A stretch of 64,000 nt of DNA from Crotophaga sulcirostris. Lineage: Eukaryota > Chordata > Aves > Cuculiformes > Crotophagidae. This document shows, piece after piece, positions 51,379-61,445 of the stretch (position 1 is the first letter of the stretch; each line of letters opens with the position of its first letter). A program made the position numbers and the translations under genes. Below the pieces are notes generated by a model. The model had not been told where the DNA came from, did no database searches, and saw only the letters and a program-made list of their open reading frames with translations. Location of the stretch: NCBI GenBank assembly GCA_013397455.1, contig VYZB01000742.1, positions 60,721-124,720 of the forward strand, in the 5' to 3' direction.

Positions 51379-54300
51379 CTGCAGAGAGCAAGGGGGGATG
51401 GCTCTGCTGGGGATGGGGACCAGGGGCTGGGATGGCTGTGCTGGGGATGGGGACCAGGGGCTGGGATGGCTGTGCTGGGGATGGGGATCAGGGGCTGGGA
51501 TGGCTCTCCTCCGGATGGGGACCAGTGGCTGGGGATGGCTGCTGATGCCACACAGGGAAGACCCCACGACCCCTCACTAGGCCGGAGTGACCCAGGGACC
51601 CACTCCCATCTCCTGTCCTGGTGGGGATGAGATCATTGCCTGGAGAGGACAACAAGGAGCCAAACTTCTAGATGCTTTTTTTGTTTTGTTCTCAGTTGGA
51701 AAGTGAGATTTAAGTTTCAAGGAAATAAAACAGGTGGATCTGGGGGGAGTTGATGGCAATAATGGAAAAGAATTAGCAGCTGCAGAGGGACTGTGGGCGG
51801 GGAAAGGAGCCCAGGGCAGAAATGCTCTGCAATGCTCAGCACCGCAGTGGGCAAAGTCAAGCCAAGGGATGGTGATGGATGGACCCTTAATGGGGACCAA
51901 GCTGATGGGGCCCTGGGCTGCTGCAGTCCAAAGCCTTGGCTGGCCAGGAGCAGGTGTCTTGGGGAAATCAGGCAATGGGAGAAGCCTAAGTTCCCTGAGC
52001 ATTGGGCCAAGGAAGCACTGGAGGATTTATGAGCTCATTTCTCTGCACCAGCAGGGTGGGGAGAGGAGGACAAGGCTCCTTTTGTCCTCTGCTCAGATGA
52101 TCTAGTGCTCTGGGAGGGGGGGAGTTGGCTCAGTGATGCTCTGCCCCATGGCTGCAGTGTTCCCCCCTGCTTGTTCTTCCCCCTCAAGTGCAGGATGTGG
52201 GGTGAAGCAGGAGGACCTTACCTGCAGGGTTGGTGCTGAACTCCAGCTGGCTGCTCCACTCGGGGCTGCAGGACGAGCTGCTGGACCCACACTCGCTGGC
52301 CGCCTGCGAGGAGCCGAGATGCCAACTGTGGGTCTCACCTCCTCCAGCCCAGCCAGACCTCACCAGCCCCCCCCAAACCCACCCCAGGGTGCCCAAAACA
52401 CAGCGACCCTGCAGAACCAGCCTCGTCCCTCCACACCCTCTTGTGAAGCAACCAAGGGAGGCCAACAGCATTCGAGGTCCCCAGGACCCATCGGGGCCAG
52501 ATGTTTCGTTAAACATAAAGGCTGAAAAAACAACCCCTTTTTGGGATCTGGACACAGGAGAAATGGGACCATCCGCTCCCTGCAGGTAAAAAAGCATCTC
52601 CGCCCAGTGAGGAGACAAAAGGGCTAGAGATGGACCAACGTCCTTGGCAAAACAGCTTTTTGCAGCAAATCACTTAATTGGCGTCCTAAAAACCAGTAGG
52701 CTGGTGGATGCCCTCAGCCACCCCACAAGGTTTTTGGGAAGATCTTTTGGCAGTTTGATTTGTGAATTTGGGTCTGATGGGCTCTTTTGGAGAAAGGAGT
52801 TGACAGCCTGACAAATGAGAGCGTCGCTCAGCAAAGCTCGGAATTAACTTGTGATGTGTCTTTTTCTGGAAGTAGATGCCAGCTCAGGTTAAACCCAAAA
52901 TATGATTTATAGGAGCAACCTCAAGGACCCATCTATTTACAGCAGCCTAGAAATGGCACTTTGGGTCTATAAGCTCGCAGCAGCACAGGCAAATCAAATC
53001 CACCCTTGGATTTATTTTCCACTAAAATAGGAAACTCTTACAGATATATTTTTTTCCCAAAAAATACTGGATTTTGCACTCAATATGTGAACTCCTGGCT
53101 GTGCCTTGGAGAAGGGACTACTTGGAGCAGCTGTGGTATGGGAACTGCTCAACACAGTTTTGGGCACATTTGGAGGGGCTGCTAACAAAATACACCAAAT
53201 ACATTGGGTTTACACTGAGAAGTCCCAAGAATATTTAGGATGGAGCCTGAAAGCTTGTTCACTCTCTTATTCAGCCTCTAAATGCACCATGTTTGGCTAC
53301 CCAGGCACCTGTTGGTTTGGTCCTTAAAAACCTGAGTCTGAAAGGAGAAGAGACTCTCTGAATCCCACTTTTCTGTGCCTCTTATAATGTCCTTCTGTGT
53401 GTATCTACAACCACAGCCATATCAGCTGTACATCTACACCTCTTTATATAAACAGTGTCTATATCAACAATATCTGCACCATTAATACCTACACCTACTT
53501 TTACATAGAATCATAGAATGGTTTGGGTTGGAAGGGACCTCAAAACTCATCCAGTTCCAACCCCCTGCCATGGGCAGGGACACCTCCCAATGGATCAGGG
53601 GGCTCCAAGTCCCATCCAACCTGACCTTCAACACCTCCAGGGATGGGGCAGCCACCACTGCTCTGGGCAACCTGGGCCAGGGCCTCCCCACCCTCATCAT
53701 GAAGAATTTCTTCCTAATGTCTAATCTAAATCTAATTTAAAGTCATTCCCCCTCATCCTATCACTCCCTGTAGGAAGCCCCTCCCCAGCTTTCCTGGAGC
53801 CCCTTTCAGCACTGGAGGCTGCTCTAAGGTCTCCCCGCAGCCTTCTCTTCTCCAGGCTGAACAGCCCCAACTCTCTCAGCCTGTTCTCAGAGCAGAGGTG
53901 CTCCAGCCCTCGGTTCATCTTCGTATATCATCTATAACTATATCATCTGTATCAATACTGATACTTATATATCTGTATGTATTTATATCTGTCTGTGTGT
54001 CTGTCTATCTATGTATCTATGTGTGTATGTATCTATCTATCTGTCTATCCGTTTTGATATACAAAGCTTCAGTGCTCCAAGGAAAAGGAAGTGGTGTCCC
54101 CCCAGAAACCTGAGGGCAGCTAAAAATATCTCTCCAAAACTTGGTTAAACCACCAAAACCTTGTGATGCAACACAGAGATGCGGCATCTCTGCGTGTGAC
54201 TGTGGGAACACTGCGAGCTCCTGCAGCACCTTCCATCTGCAAAAGTGGAGGTGGCCCCACACCGAGCCCCTCGTCCCTTGCCCAGGGATGCTGTGCAGAG

Positions 54301-55831
54301 CCAACCACCAGGAAAAGAATCAGCGCGGCATCGGCAATAATGCAGCACAGTAGGAGAGGGGAGGGAGGCTGTGGGGTTTGCACCCAGGTGCACCGATACC
54401 TGCAGGGAGCGCAGGAGGCAGTGGGTGGTGACTCTCACGGTGTCTGGTCAGAGACTTTGTGGATTGTGTCACCCCAAGACTTTACAGGGAGAAACCAGCA
54501 GTGTGTCTGTGAGTGGGGGGATTTAATTTAATTTATTTTATTTTATTTTATTTTATTTTATTTTATTTTACATAATTTCATTTCATTCTATTTTGTATTA
54601 TTTTGTCTTATTTTAATTTAGTTTAGTTTCATTAATTTTATTTTATTTCAATTTATATTATTTTTGCCTTTATTATCCCTCCCAAACCCAAGCACATGTG
54701 CCACACTCAATGCAGGGGACCATGCAGCCCCCGCTATGTCCACACGCAGGGCCCCTTTGCCCAGGGATCTGAGCACACAGCTGGGGCTGGATCACTGCTG
54801 CCAGGAGTTTGATGCAGGACACATTCACCAGCCCATGGTAGCCTTGCCCCAGGGCCGGGGGTCCTGCCTCCCCCAATGTCCCAGAGCTTCCTGTGATGCC
54901 TCTGCCTGGGATCACCTCCCATAGAGCATCACCCCCTAGGGCATCAGCTACATAGGGCAACATCCTCATAGAGCATCACCCCCATAGGGCATCATCTCCA
55001 TAGGGATCCTCATAGAGCAGCATCCCCATAGGACATAATCTCAATAGGGCATCACCCCCATAGGGCATCATCTCCATAGGGATCCTTATAGAGCAGCATC
55101 CCCATAGGGCATTATCTCAATAGGGCATCACCCCCATAAAGCATCACCTCCATAGGGCACCATCGTCATAGGGCATCATCTCCATAGGGCATTATCTCCA
55201 CAGAACTTCACCCCCAGTGGGCATCACCCCCCAAAGGACATCATCTCCATAGGGCATCAACATCTTGGAGCATCATCCCCCTAGACCACCACCCCCACAC
55301 TGGTCCCCAGCTGAGGTCTAGGGGCCCCAGGGGATGCACAGAACCACTTACCACAGGCTGGGGAGCGGTGGGACGGAAGCGCAGGTCTCTCTGCTCCCGC
55401 TCCTGCTGGTTGAGGGTGCTGAGCAGGCTCTGCAGGCGCTCGATGTACTGGATGGCGCTGCGCAGGATCTCCACCTTGGGCAGCCTCTGGTTGGGGTTGA
55501 GCAGGGTGCTGCGTTTCAACGCCTCAAAGGCTTCGTTCACCTTCTTCAACCTACGTTTCTCCCTCAGGGTGGCCGCCCGCCGCCGGTCGATGGAGACCGT
55601 CTTCCTCTTGCAAACCTTGCAGGCCCAGGGCAGGCATTGCCCAGGACAATGCTCAGGCAGGGCTGAGTCCTTCTCCTCCAAAGCCACCCTGCCCTCGGGA
55701 CACAAGGCCACCTCGGGCCGTTCGGGGAACGCCGCTGCCTCATAGCCCTGCAAGCGGGACCCCAGGAAATTTTCCCCATCGTAAAACCTCTGGTCCGGGA
55801 AAAAATAAGGGTTGGTCTCAAAGAGCTCCAT
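51257..55831 (-). CDS. MYOG: MYOG, myogenin: whole gene, three coding exons
   Basis: Muscle-specific basic helix-loop-helix transcription factor. It acts in the nucleus, pairs with E-proteins, binds CANNTG E-boxes and drives myoblast terminal differentiation (family knowledge). Exons 55831-55352, 52303-52222 and 51378-51257 join in phase to 227 codons plus TGA. Residues 1-80 contain [20 protein letters not shown] and the Trp motif CLPWACK (Trp69, Pbx contact in the family). The basic region and HLH are at about 81-137, with the myogenic Ala87-Thr88 pair in [12 protein letters not shown]. The C-terminal helix [16 protein letters not shown] is present. I start at 55831 because MELFETNPY is the family start; the in-frame ATG at 55897 lies inside the promoter E-box region. 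Intron 1 is 3,048 bp and holds CR1, microsatellites and a minisatellite; intron 2 is 843 bp. Confidence 0.98.
51398..51545. repeat. Minisatellite, about four 34-bp units, MYOG intron 2
   Basis: CAGGGGCTGGGATGGCTGTG recurs at 51421, 51455 and 51489 with a diverged fourth unit at 51523; strict 34-bp period. Confidence 0.94.
52222..52303 (-). CDS. MYOG: MYOG exon 2 (residues 161-187, splits 188)
   Basis: 82 nt, ctcgcag|GCG to GCAG|gtaagg. It encodes [20 protein letters not shown] and EFSTNPA, the Ser-rich region C-terminal to the HLH. Confidence 0.97.
52304..53504. other. MYOG intron 1, 3' half
   Basis: No repeat recognised; AT-rich between 52640 and 53500. Confidence 0.5.
53505..53925 (-). 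repeat. CR1 fragment, type A, in MYOG intron 1
   Basis: CATAGAATCATAGAATGGTT to GGTGCTCCAGCCCTCGGTTC. Same sense as MYOG. Confidence 0.93.
53926..54060. repeat. Degenerate TATC/TGTC tetranucleotide microsatellite
   Basis: CTGTCTATCTATGTATCTAT and similar words, directly after the 5'-truncated end of the CR1 copy. Confidence 0.9.
54061..54520. other. MYOG intron 1, unassigned part
   Basis: No repeat recognised. Confidence 0.5.
54521..54665. repeat. (TTTTA)n microsatellite
   Basis: TTTATTTTATTTTATTTTAT core with degenerate ATTTA/ATTTC units on both sides, ~145 bp. Confidence 0.95.
54917..55262. repeat. 16-bp minisatellite in MYOG intron 1, ~90 bp from the exon 1 donor
   Basis: Unit about CCATAGGGCATCATCT with variants (CACC, TTAT, AGAGCAGC) and occasional 13- or 17-bp units, roughly 22 copies over 346 bp. 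Confidence 0.94.
55352..55831 (-). CDS. MYOG: MYOG exon 1 coding part (residues 1-160)
   Basis: 480 nt from ATG to the donor GTG|gtaagt, phase 0. It holds the N-terminal activation region, Cys/His-rich segment, basic region and HLH, through [21 protein letters not shown] 16-bp minisatellite lies about 90 bp beyond the donor. Confidence 0.98.
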
Positions 55832-55894
55832 GGGTGCGCGGGCGGCTCGGGGACGTGTGTGCGGCTCGGGGACGGCTGCTCCCTCTCCCCACGC

Positions 55895-55973
55895 CAACTG
55901 TTTGGTGCCATTTAAACCCCGGCGCTGGCATTAAATCACAGAGATAAATATAGAAAACCTAAGGGAAACCTGA
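55895..55973 (-). promoter_or_regulatory. MYOG: MYOG core muscle promoter: MEF3, MEF2, TATA-like box, E-box
   Basis: Read on the minus strand, in order: MEF3 TCAGGTTTC (55965-55973, Six1/4), MEF2 CTATATTTAT (55944-55953), TATA-like TTTAAAT (55910-55916) and E-box CAGTTG (55895-55900). As I recall, the order and several flanks (CTATATTTATCTCT, GTTTAAATGGCACC, CAGTTGGCGTG) match the mouse myogenin promoter closely. Transcription should start about 25-30 bp after the TATA-like box, giving a 5' UTR of roughly 55 nt (inference). Confidence 0.92.
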
Positions 55974-56261
55974 GCCCAACCCTAAGCTGCTGCCTCACAT
56001 CAAAACTTGTCCATCTGATTCCATGTGCTCTCCCTTGTGGGGATTACGCTGCCCGGACGGCGGCCGCACCGGGGGGGTCTGGGGGAGCTGGCACGGTGGG
56101 GAGGTTAGCTTGGCCGTCCCGCAAACAAGGGCTTTGTTTGAGCCCCAGGTGCCACCAGGGACAGCGGGGGCTGCCAGCTCTCCTCAACATTCCAGCATCA
56201 GCTGGTCCCTTCAGTTACAGCCGAGTTTGAGTTAGACTTAAGTTTAGGTTTAGGTTTAGGG

Positions 56262-56490
56262 TTAGGTTGGACATTAGGAGAAGATTCTTCACCCAGAAGG
56301 TGGTGGAGCACTGGAGCAGCTCCCCAGGGAAGCAGTCACAGCACCAAGCCTGACAACGTTCCAGAAGCATTTGCCCAACACCCTCAGCCACACGGTGTGA
56401 ATGTTGGGGTTGTCCTGTGCATGGTCAGGAGTTGGACTCGATGCTCCTTGTGGGTCCCTTCCAACTCAGGACAGTCTATGATTCTGTGGG
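56262..56490 (+). repeat. CR1 3' end, type D, upstream of MYOG
   Basis: TTGGACATTAGGAGAAGATT to GTCTATGATTCTGTG, ~290 bp upstream of the MYOG MEF3 site. Preceded by TTTAGG/GTTAGG words at 56243-56261. Confidence 0.92.
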
Positions 56491-57187
56491 ATGGGGAAAC
56501 CCACGATGGCCTCATGGCCAACCCAACTGGCTCAGGCACCCTTGTCCCTTTGTGGCTGCCCACCTCCATCCCACAGCACCCCAGATCTGCGCCTTCGCGG
56601 CGCTCAGACTCAACACCAGCACAGCATCCTCAGTCACTCTGTCTTTCCCCCTCCCCATCCTGCTCTGCCCCACACCACTCCCACTCACCCCCCACCCCGT
56701 ATTCCGTATGGCCCCATCCTGCCGCTGTCTGTCGTGGGCCTGATCCTGCTTCTGCTGAAGCCTTGGAGAAGCAGAGGGCTCCAGCCCCAGGAGGGATGTC
56801 CAGGTGCAGAGCCGACCCCGACACCAGCCCAGCTCCCAGTCCCTCCTGCCTGTCCCACTGGAGCAGAGCTGGTAGGACAGTGCCAGGCCCAGTCTTTCCT
56901 CCACCATGGGCTTCCTGAAAGTCCCTGGCTAAGTCCTTTATCCCAGAGTAGCATTTTTGGGACAAAATCCAAGTTTGTGGCTTCTCCCATACACCAAACT
57001 CAAAGGGCACTTTCTCCCATATGTCCCCGCACCCTGGCAGAGAAGTTGAGCTGGGCTGGACCCTCTCTCACCCTGGCTCTGGCTCATCTAAGCTGGTCTC
57101 CAGTACCAACCTCTGTACGTGTGGGTAACCAAAGACCCAACGCCACCCCTTTGCACCTCTCTCCCAGCAAAGACACAATGCTCCCAC
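56491..57187. other. MYOG upstream, unassigned
   Basis: No gene or repeat recognised. Confidence 0.5.
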
Positions 57188-57300
57188 CTCCCCAGTGGGG
57201 AAACTGAGGCACAATCACAGACCCTGCACGAGCAGCAGCATGGGTGGGATTTGAACCCATCCCCAGCCCTTCCCTTCTGACTCCAACTGCTCAGCCACAT
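57188..57300 (+). repeat. Ancient MIR-type SINE remnant
   Basis: GTGGGGAAACTGAGGCACA followed at the right spacing by GGGATTTGAACCCA and TCTGACTCCAACTGCTCAGC. This is the order of the MIR core and 3' part (GAGGAAACTGAGGCACAG, GGGATTCGAACCCAGG). The reverse strand carries tRNA-like A and B boxes. Confidence 0.75.
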
Positions 57301-57971
57301 CTCTCCTGCTTTGTCTTTAATTCAGAAGGTTGGGTGGTTTTTTTTTCCATTGGGAACGTCAGAACTCATCTCCCATCTCCTCCTATTCCTGCTCTGGGCC
57401 AGATTCCAGCCAAGGGATCGGTCAATGGAAAGAATGTCAGTAAAGAGCAGGGCCAACCCTGCCGGGATTTTCCTTCCCCGGTTCCCCCCTCCCTGGAGAG
57501 GTCACACATTCCCTGCACCCTTTGCCAACACCCTTGCTCACTTTGGGTTGATTTCTGGCTTTTTTTTGAAGCCCACCATGATACTCTTCTCTCTTTATAC
57601 CAATTTCTTTGGGGTTAGGAGCCTTATAACTCAGGATCACTCTGATTTCATCTCTCCCAGGCTCTCTTGGTTTTAACATCTATAAAAAGATCTGCAGAAA
57701 GGAAAGCAGGACCCACAGCCTTAAGGTTCACCTTCGGCACAGCCCCTGTGCTCCCCAGGGTCAATCAAACCATCAAAATACTTAAGAAGGAAAGAAAGCA
57801 GAGCACCAGCTGGGCCTCAGCATTAGGTGAAGGCACTGGTACCGTAAGGAAGAGGAAGAATTTGTCCCTGAGAATTTGCAGAGGAGCCAATGGCAGGCAC
57901 AAAGTTGTTATGAGGAGACAATCTGATTCTGTGATTCTATGACGGGAAGCTGATGTAAAGCCCTCGGGCTC
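57301..57971. other. MYOG upstream, unassigned
   Basis: Ends with a possible isolated CR1 tail CTGATTCTGTGATTCTATGA at 57921-57940. No gene recognised. Confidence 0.45.
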
Positions 57972-58108
57972 ATAGAATCATTTGGTTGGAAAAGAACTTT
58001 GAGATCATTGAGTCCAACCGTACCTGTTCACTACTAAACCAGATCCCTGAGCACCTCATTTACCTGTCTTTTAAAAGCCTCCAGGGATGGGGACTCAGCT
58101 GCCTCCTG
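57972..58108 (-). repeat. CR1 3' end, type C
   Basis: CATAGAATCATTTGGTTGGA to CCTCCAGGGATGGGGACTCA. Confidence 0.92.
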
Positions 58109-58624
58109 ATCACATCAAGCTTGATCATGGGGACTGTTAACAGTGTCCCTTACTGGTGGATGTGACCCTGCTGAGCCTCTCGAGCTGCTGCTCCCTGGGC
58201 AAGGGATGCCTTCAGGATCATCCTGGTTCCACCTTATAAATGTTTTGTTTTTCAGTTACAAGAGGGTGTTTGGAGGATGAGGAACCCAGTGGTGACATAA
58301 CCAGCCCCATGGGGCACGTGGCAGAGCTGTGCAAGAGAGCAGTCAAGCATTTAGCACTTCATAAAAGAAGAGCAGCATCGGTAGAGCCGGCGCTGACCGT
58401 TGCGGTGGCCTTTTCCAGGCCAGGAGATGGGCAAGGAGGGACACAGCTCAAGCCAGCTCTGAGGGAGCAGCAGAGGCAGGAGGCAACCCATGGACACAGG
58501 GAGGAAAGGGCATCCAGTGCCAGCACATGATGGGGACGGGGTAAGAGGGACCTCATGCTGTGGGGGGGAGCTCAACACATTTGCTGCAGAACATTTTGGG
58601 TGATCTCATCAAAAGACTTGAAGG
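58109..58624. other. MYOG upstream, unassigned
   Basis: A 96-codon open frame at 58240-58530 has no recognisable family and no codon-level support; left unannotated. Confidence 0.45.
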
Positions 58625-59215
58625 GGCTGCATCCAAAGCAACTTGACCAGAAGGGAAGGGATTCAGCCCCTCTACTCTGCTCTGGTGAGATCCCACCTGG
58701 AGTCTTGTGTCCAGTTATGGAATCCCCAACATAAGAAGGAGATGGAACTGTTGGAACAGGTCCAGAGGAGGCCATGGAGATGATCCGAGGGCTGGAGCCC
58801 CTCTGCTATGAGGACAGACTGGGAGAGTTGGGGTTGTTCAGCCTGGAGAAAAGAAGGCTCTGGGGAGAACTTAGAGCAGCCTCCAGTGCTGAAAGGGGCT
58901 CCAGGAAAGCTGGGGAGGGGCTTTTTCCAAGGGTCTGGAGTGACAGGACAAGGGGGAACAGCTTTAAACTGAAAGGGGAAGGTTTAGATGAGACATTAGG
59001 AAGAAAGTCTTCACGCTAAGGGTGGGGAGACCCTGGCCCAGATTGCCCAGAGCAGTGGTGGCTGCCCCATCCCTGGAGGTGTTCAAGGTCAGATTGGATG
59101 GGGTTTGGAGCCCCCTGATCCAGTGGAGGGCGTCCCTGTCCATGGCAGGGGTTTGGAACTGGGTGGGTTTTGAGGTCCCTTCCAACCCAAACCATCCCAT
59201 GATTCCATGATCTCA
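58625..59215 (+). repeat. CR1 fragment, type A
   Basis: GGGGCTGCATCCAAAGCAAC to CCCATGATTCCATGATCTC. Confidence 0.94.
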
Positions 59216-59415
59216 TAAAGGCTGCCCTTGCTGCCACTGATATAGGAAGTCAGACTAATGCTGTGCCCACCCAGCCACAGCTCTGCTTCTTTGCCCAGGT
59301 TGACCCTAATAGTGGACATGGTTGGGGGACACAGCAGCATGTGGGGTCCATGGGCCCAACAGACTCATCCTGCTGGGTATCAAGTTAGGGATAACGACAA
59401 CCATCAGACCAGGAG

Positions 59416-59612
59416 AATCACAGAATCATAGAAATACTTGAGTTGGAAGGGACCCAAAAGGATCATCAAGTCCAACTCCCACCCCTACATAGGACAACCC
59501 CAGCATTTACACAGTGTGGCTGAGGGCACTGACCAAATGCTTCTTGAACACTGGCAGCCTGGGTGCCCTGACTGCTGCCCTGGGGAGCTGCTCCAGTGCT
59601 CCACACCCTCAG
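59416..59612 (-). repeat. CR1 3' end, type D
   Basis: AATCACAGAATCATAGAAAT to GGAGCTGCTCCAGTGCTCCA. Confidence 0.92.
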
Positions 59613-59631
59613 TAACCATCACTGAGGGGTC

Positions 59632-59698
59632 ATAGAATCATAGAACGATTTGAATTGGAAGGCATCTTAAAGTCTATCCTGTTCCACCCCCCTGCACC
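59632..59698 (-). repeat. CR1 3' tail, type A
   Basis: CATAGAATCATAGAACGATT to GTTCCACCCCCCTGCACCC. Confidence 0.88.
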
Positions 59699-59814
59699 CA
59701 CCTCAGCACCCCATAAAGATGCTGCTGGGGGATGGTCTTTCCCTGGGTCCCATGGGTGCCCATGGCGGCTGCAGGCTGTGCCCGGGGTGATTCGGAGCTG
59801 AGGAGGGATTAGGG

Positions 59815-60020
59815 CTGTGCTGCCGCTGTCAGGTTATGCCGTGATGGATGGCGGCGGCTGGGAGGCGCACAAAGGCGACGCTGTGCGAGCCCCGGGCAGA
59901 ACGTGCTGCGATCCGTCACGGGGTGACCTTCCCCCGGCTGGCGGAGGCCTCGCGGGGACGGCTCACCCCGCCACAGCCGGCGGGGATGGGCAGCCACGAG
60001 CCCCGAGCTAAAAATACCCA
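59815..60020. promoter_or_regulatory. CpG-rich block ~4 kb upstream of MYOG
   Basis: Many CG dinucleotides (ATGGCGGCGGCTGGGAGGCG and onwards) ending in GAGCTAAAAATACCC, a near-match to a MEF2 site at 60008-60017. Candidate regulatory element only. Confidence 0.35.
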
Positions 60021-60149
60021 TCCATTGAGAAAATCTCAGAGAGGAGGAGAGGGGGGGTTTGTCTTTGCTTCTCCAGGGCAGCTTCCCAAGCTGGTGGTCA
60101 GACCCACGGCAAAGAGACACCCGGGTACTGCCCTGACTGTTTTGTTTTC

Positions 60150-60266
60150 ATAGAATCATAGAATTACGGAATAGTTTGAGTTGGAAAGGACCTTAAAGTC
60201 CATCCAGTTCCAACCCCCCTGCTGTAGGCAGCGACACCTCCCACTAGACCAGGCTGCTGAAGGCCC
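60150..60266 (-). repeat. CR1 3' end, type A
   Basis: CATAGAATCATAGAATTACG to CCAGGCTGCTGAAGGCCCC. Confidence 0.9.
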
Positions 60267-60332
60267 CAAAAAGACCGATGGTCTTGGTTTGTGGTGTTTT
60301 GGGGAAACACAGGAACGTGTTGCAGCACCCTT

Positions 60333-60560
60333 GAGGTTTGATATTAGGAAAAAAGTTCTTCCCTGAAAGGGTGATTGGCCATTGGAATGCGCTGCCCAGG
60401 GAGGTGGTGGAGTCGCAGAGCCCGGAGATGTTTAAGGGGAGGTTGGGTGAGGCACTCAGTGCCATGGTTTAGATGATGGGTTGGTGTTAGTGTTGGGTTA
60501 TAGGTTGGACTCGATGATCTCAAAGGTCCTTTCCAATCTTGTAATACTGTGATACTGTGA
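60333..60560 (+). repeat. CR1 3' end, type B
   Basis: GAGGTTTGATATTAGGAAAA to GTAATACTGTGATACTGTGA. Confidence 0.94.
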
Positions 60561-60616
60561 AAACCCATGTGGTTGTGACACTTCAGGACATGGTTCAGTC
60601 AGCATGGTGGGGCTGG

Positions 60617-60684
60617 GTTGATGGTTGGACTGGATGAGCTCAGAGGTCTTTTCCAACCTTAATGATTCTGTGTCTCTATGATCT
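60617..60684 (+). repeat. CR1 3' tail, type C-like
   Basis: GGTTGATGGTTGGACTGGAT then AATGATTCTGTGTCTCTATG. Confidence 0.82.
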
Positions 60685-60930
60685 ACACCCCTGAGGTGGA
60701 GGCACCATCTCACTGGGGAAGAAAGAAAGGCCGAGGTGACCAGGACTCAGCAAAGCATTCATCGTACTAGGATTTCAGCACAGGGAAGTGGTTCCCACCA
60801 AAAAGCCCCTTGCAATGGGACCCACCTTCCTGACCCCACCGGGCACCCCACCGTCTCGCATCCCCTCTTGCTTTCCAGGCTTGCCGGCATCCCTTCCTTC
60901 CGCAGTGACAAGTCATAACATATTTGGGAG

Positions 60931-61061
60931 CAGCTGCAGGCGGCGGGGAGATGCTTGGCCCTCTCCCCACTCCCGGCTGAGGAATGCAGAGCAGACCTCT
61001 CCTCCGACACCCGGGATTTCCGACATGCCTGCTCGCCGGAGATTTGGGACGGTGACAGCTG
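60931..61061. promoter_or_regulatory. Cluster of two CAGCTG E-boxes and an MCAT-like GGAATG, ~5 kb upstream of MYOG
   Basis: CAGCTG at 60931-60936 and 61056-61061 with GAGGAATGCAG (GGAATG 60981-60986) between, inside single-copy-looking, CpG-bearing DNA. It resembles muscle enhancers but could be chance. Confidence 0.3.
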
Positions 61062-61121
61062 CTCGGCAGCAATGGGGCCACGGCAGAGCCTGGCCCTTCA
61101 ACCCCGTCCTTTGCACAGTCA

Positions 61122-61279
61122 GAGTATGACAGAATTACAAGGTTGGAAAGGACCTCTGAGATCATTGAGTCCAACCTAGAACCCAACACCAACACCAACC
61201 CATCATCTAAACCCTGGCACTGAGTGCCTCAGCCAATCTCCTCTTAAACACCTCCAGGGTTGGCGACTCCACCACCTCT
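61122..61279 (-). repeat. CR1 3' end, type B
   Basis: AGTATGACAGAATTACAAGG to TGGCGACTCCACCACCTCT. Confidence 0.92.
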
Positions 61280-61445
61280 AAACCTGCCAGGGATTCGGGG
61301 TTGGTTTTCAGTCCAGCCCATGGGGATCGATGGGGGATGGTGTCCTGCTGTCTGTGCCCACCTGGGAGGGGAGCAGTGGTGGAAGGACTGGCCAACAGCA
61401 CCTTCTTCACCCTTACGTGCCAGCTTGCCCAGACTGGATTTGCTG

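Noticed and set aside
54917..55262. CRISPR-like regular repeats
   Set aside because: Units are contiguous 16-mers without spacers in a vertebrate intron: an ordinary minisatellite.
55832..55897. In-frame upstream Met for MYOG adding 22 residues
   Set aside because: It overlaps the E-box and lies upstream of the expected transcription start; family proteins begin at MELFETNPY.
57237..57300. Possible minus-strand tRNA gene (A-box and B-box-like words)
   Set aside because: No cloverleaf with an anticodon arm, and the adjacent AAACTGAGGCACA identifies a MIR SINE, which is tRNA-derived.
58240..58530. 96-codon open frame upstream of MYOG
   Set aside because: No family resemblance, and no splice or Kozak support beyond chance.
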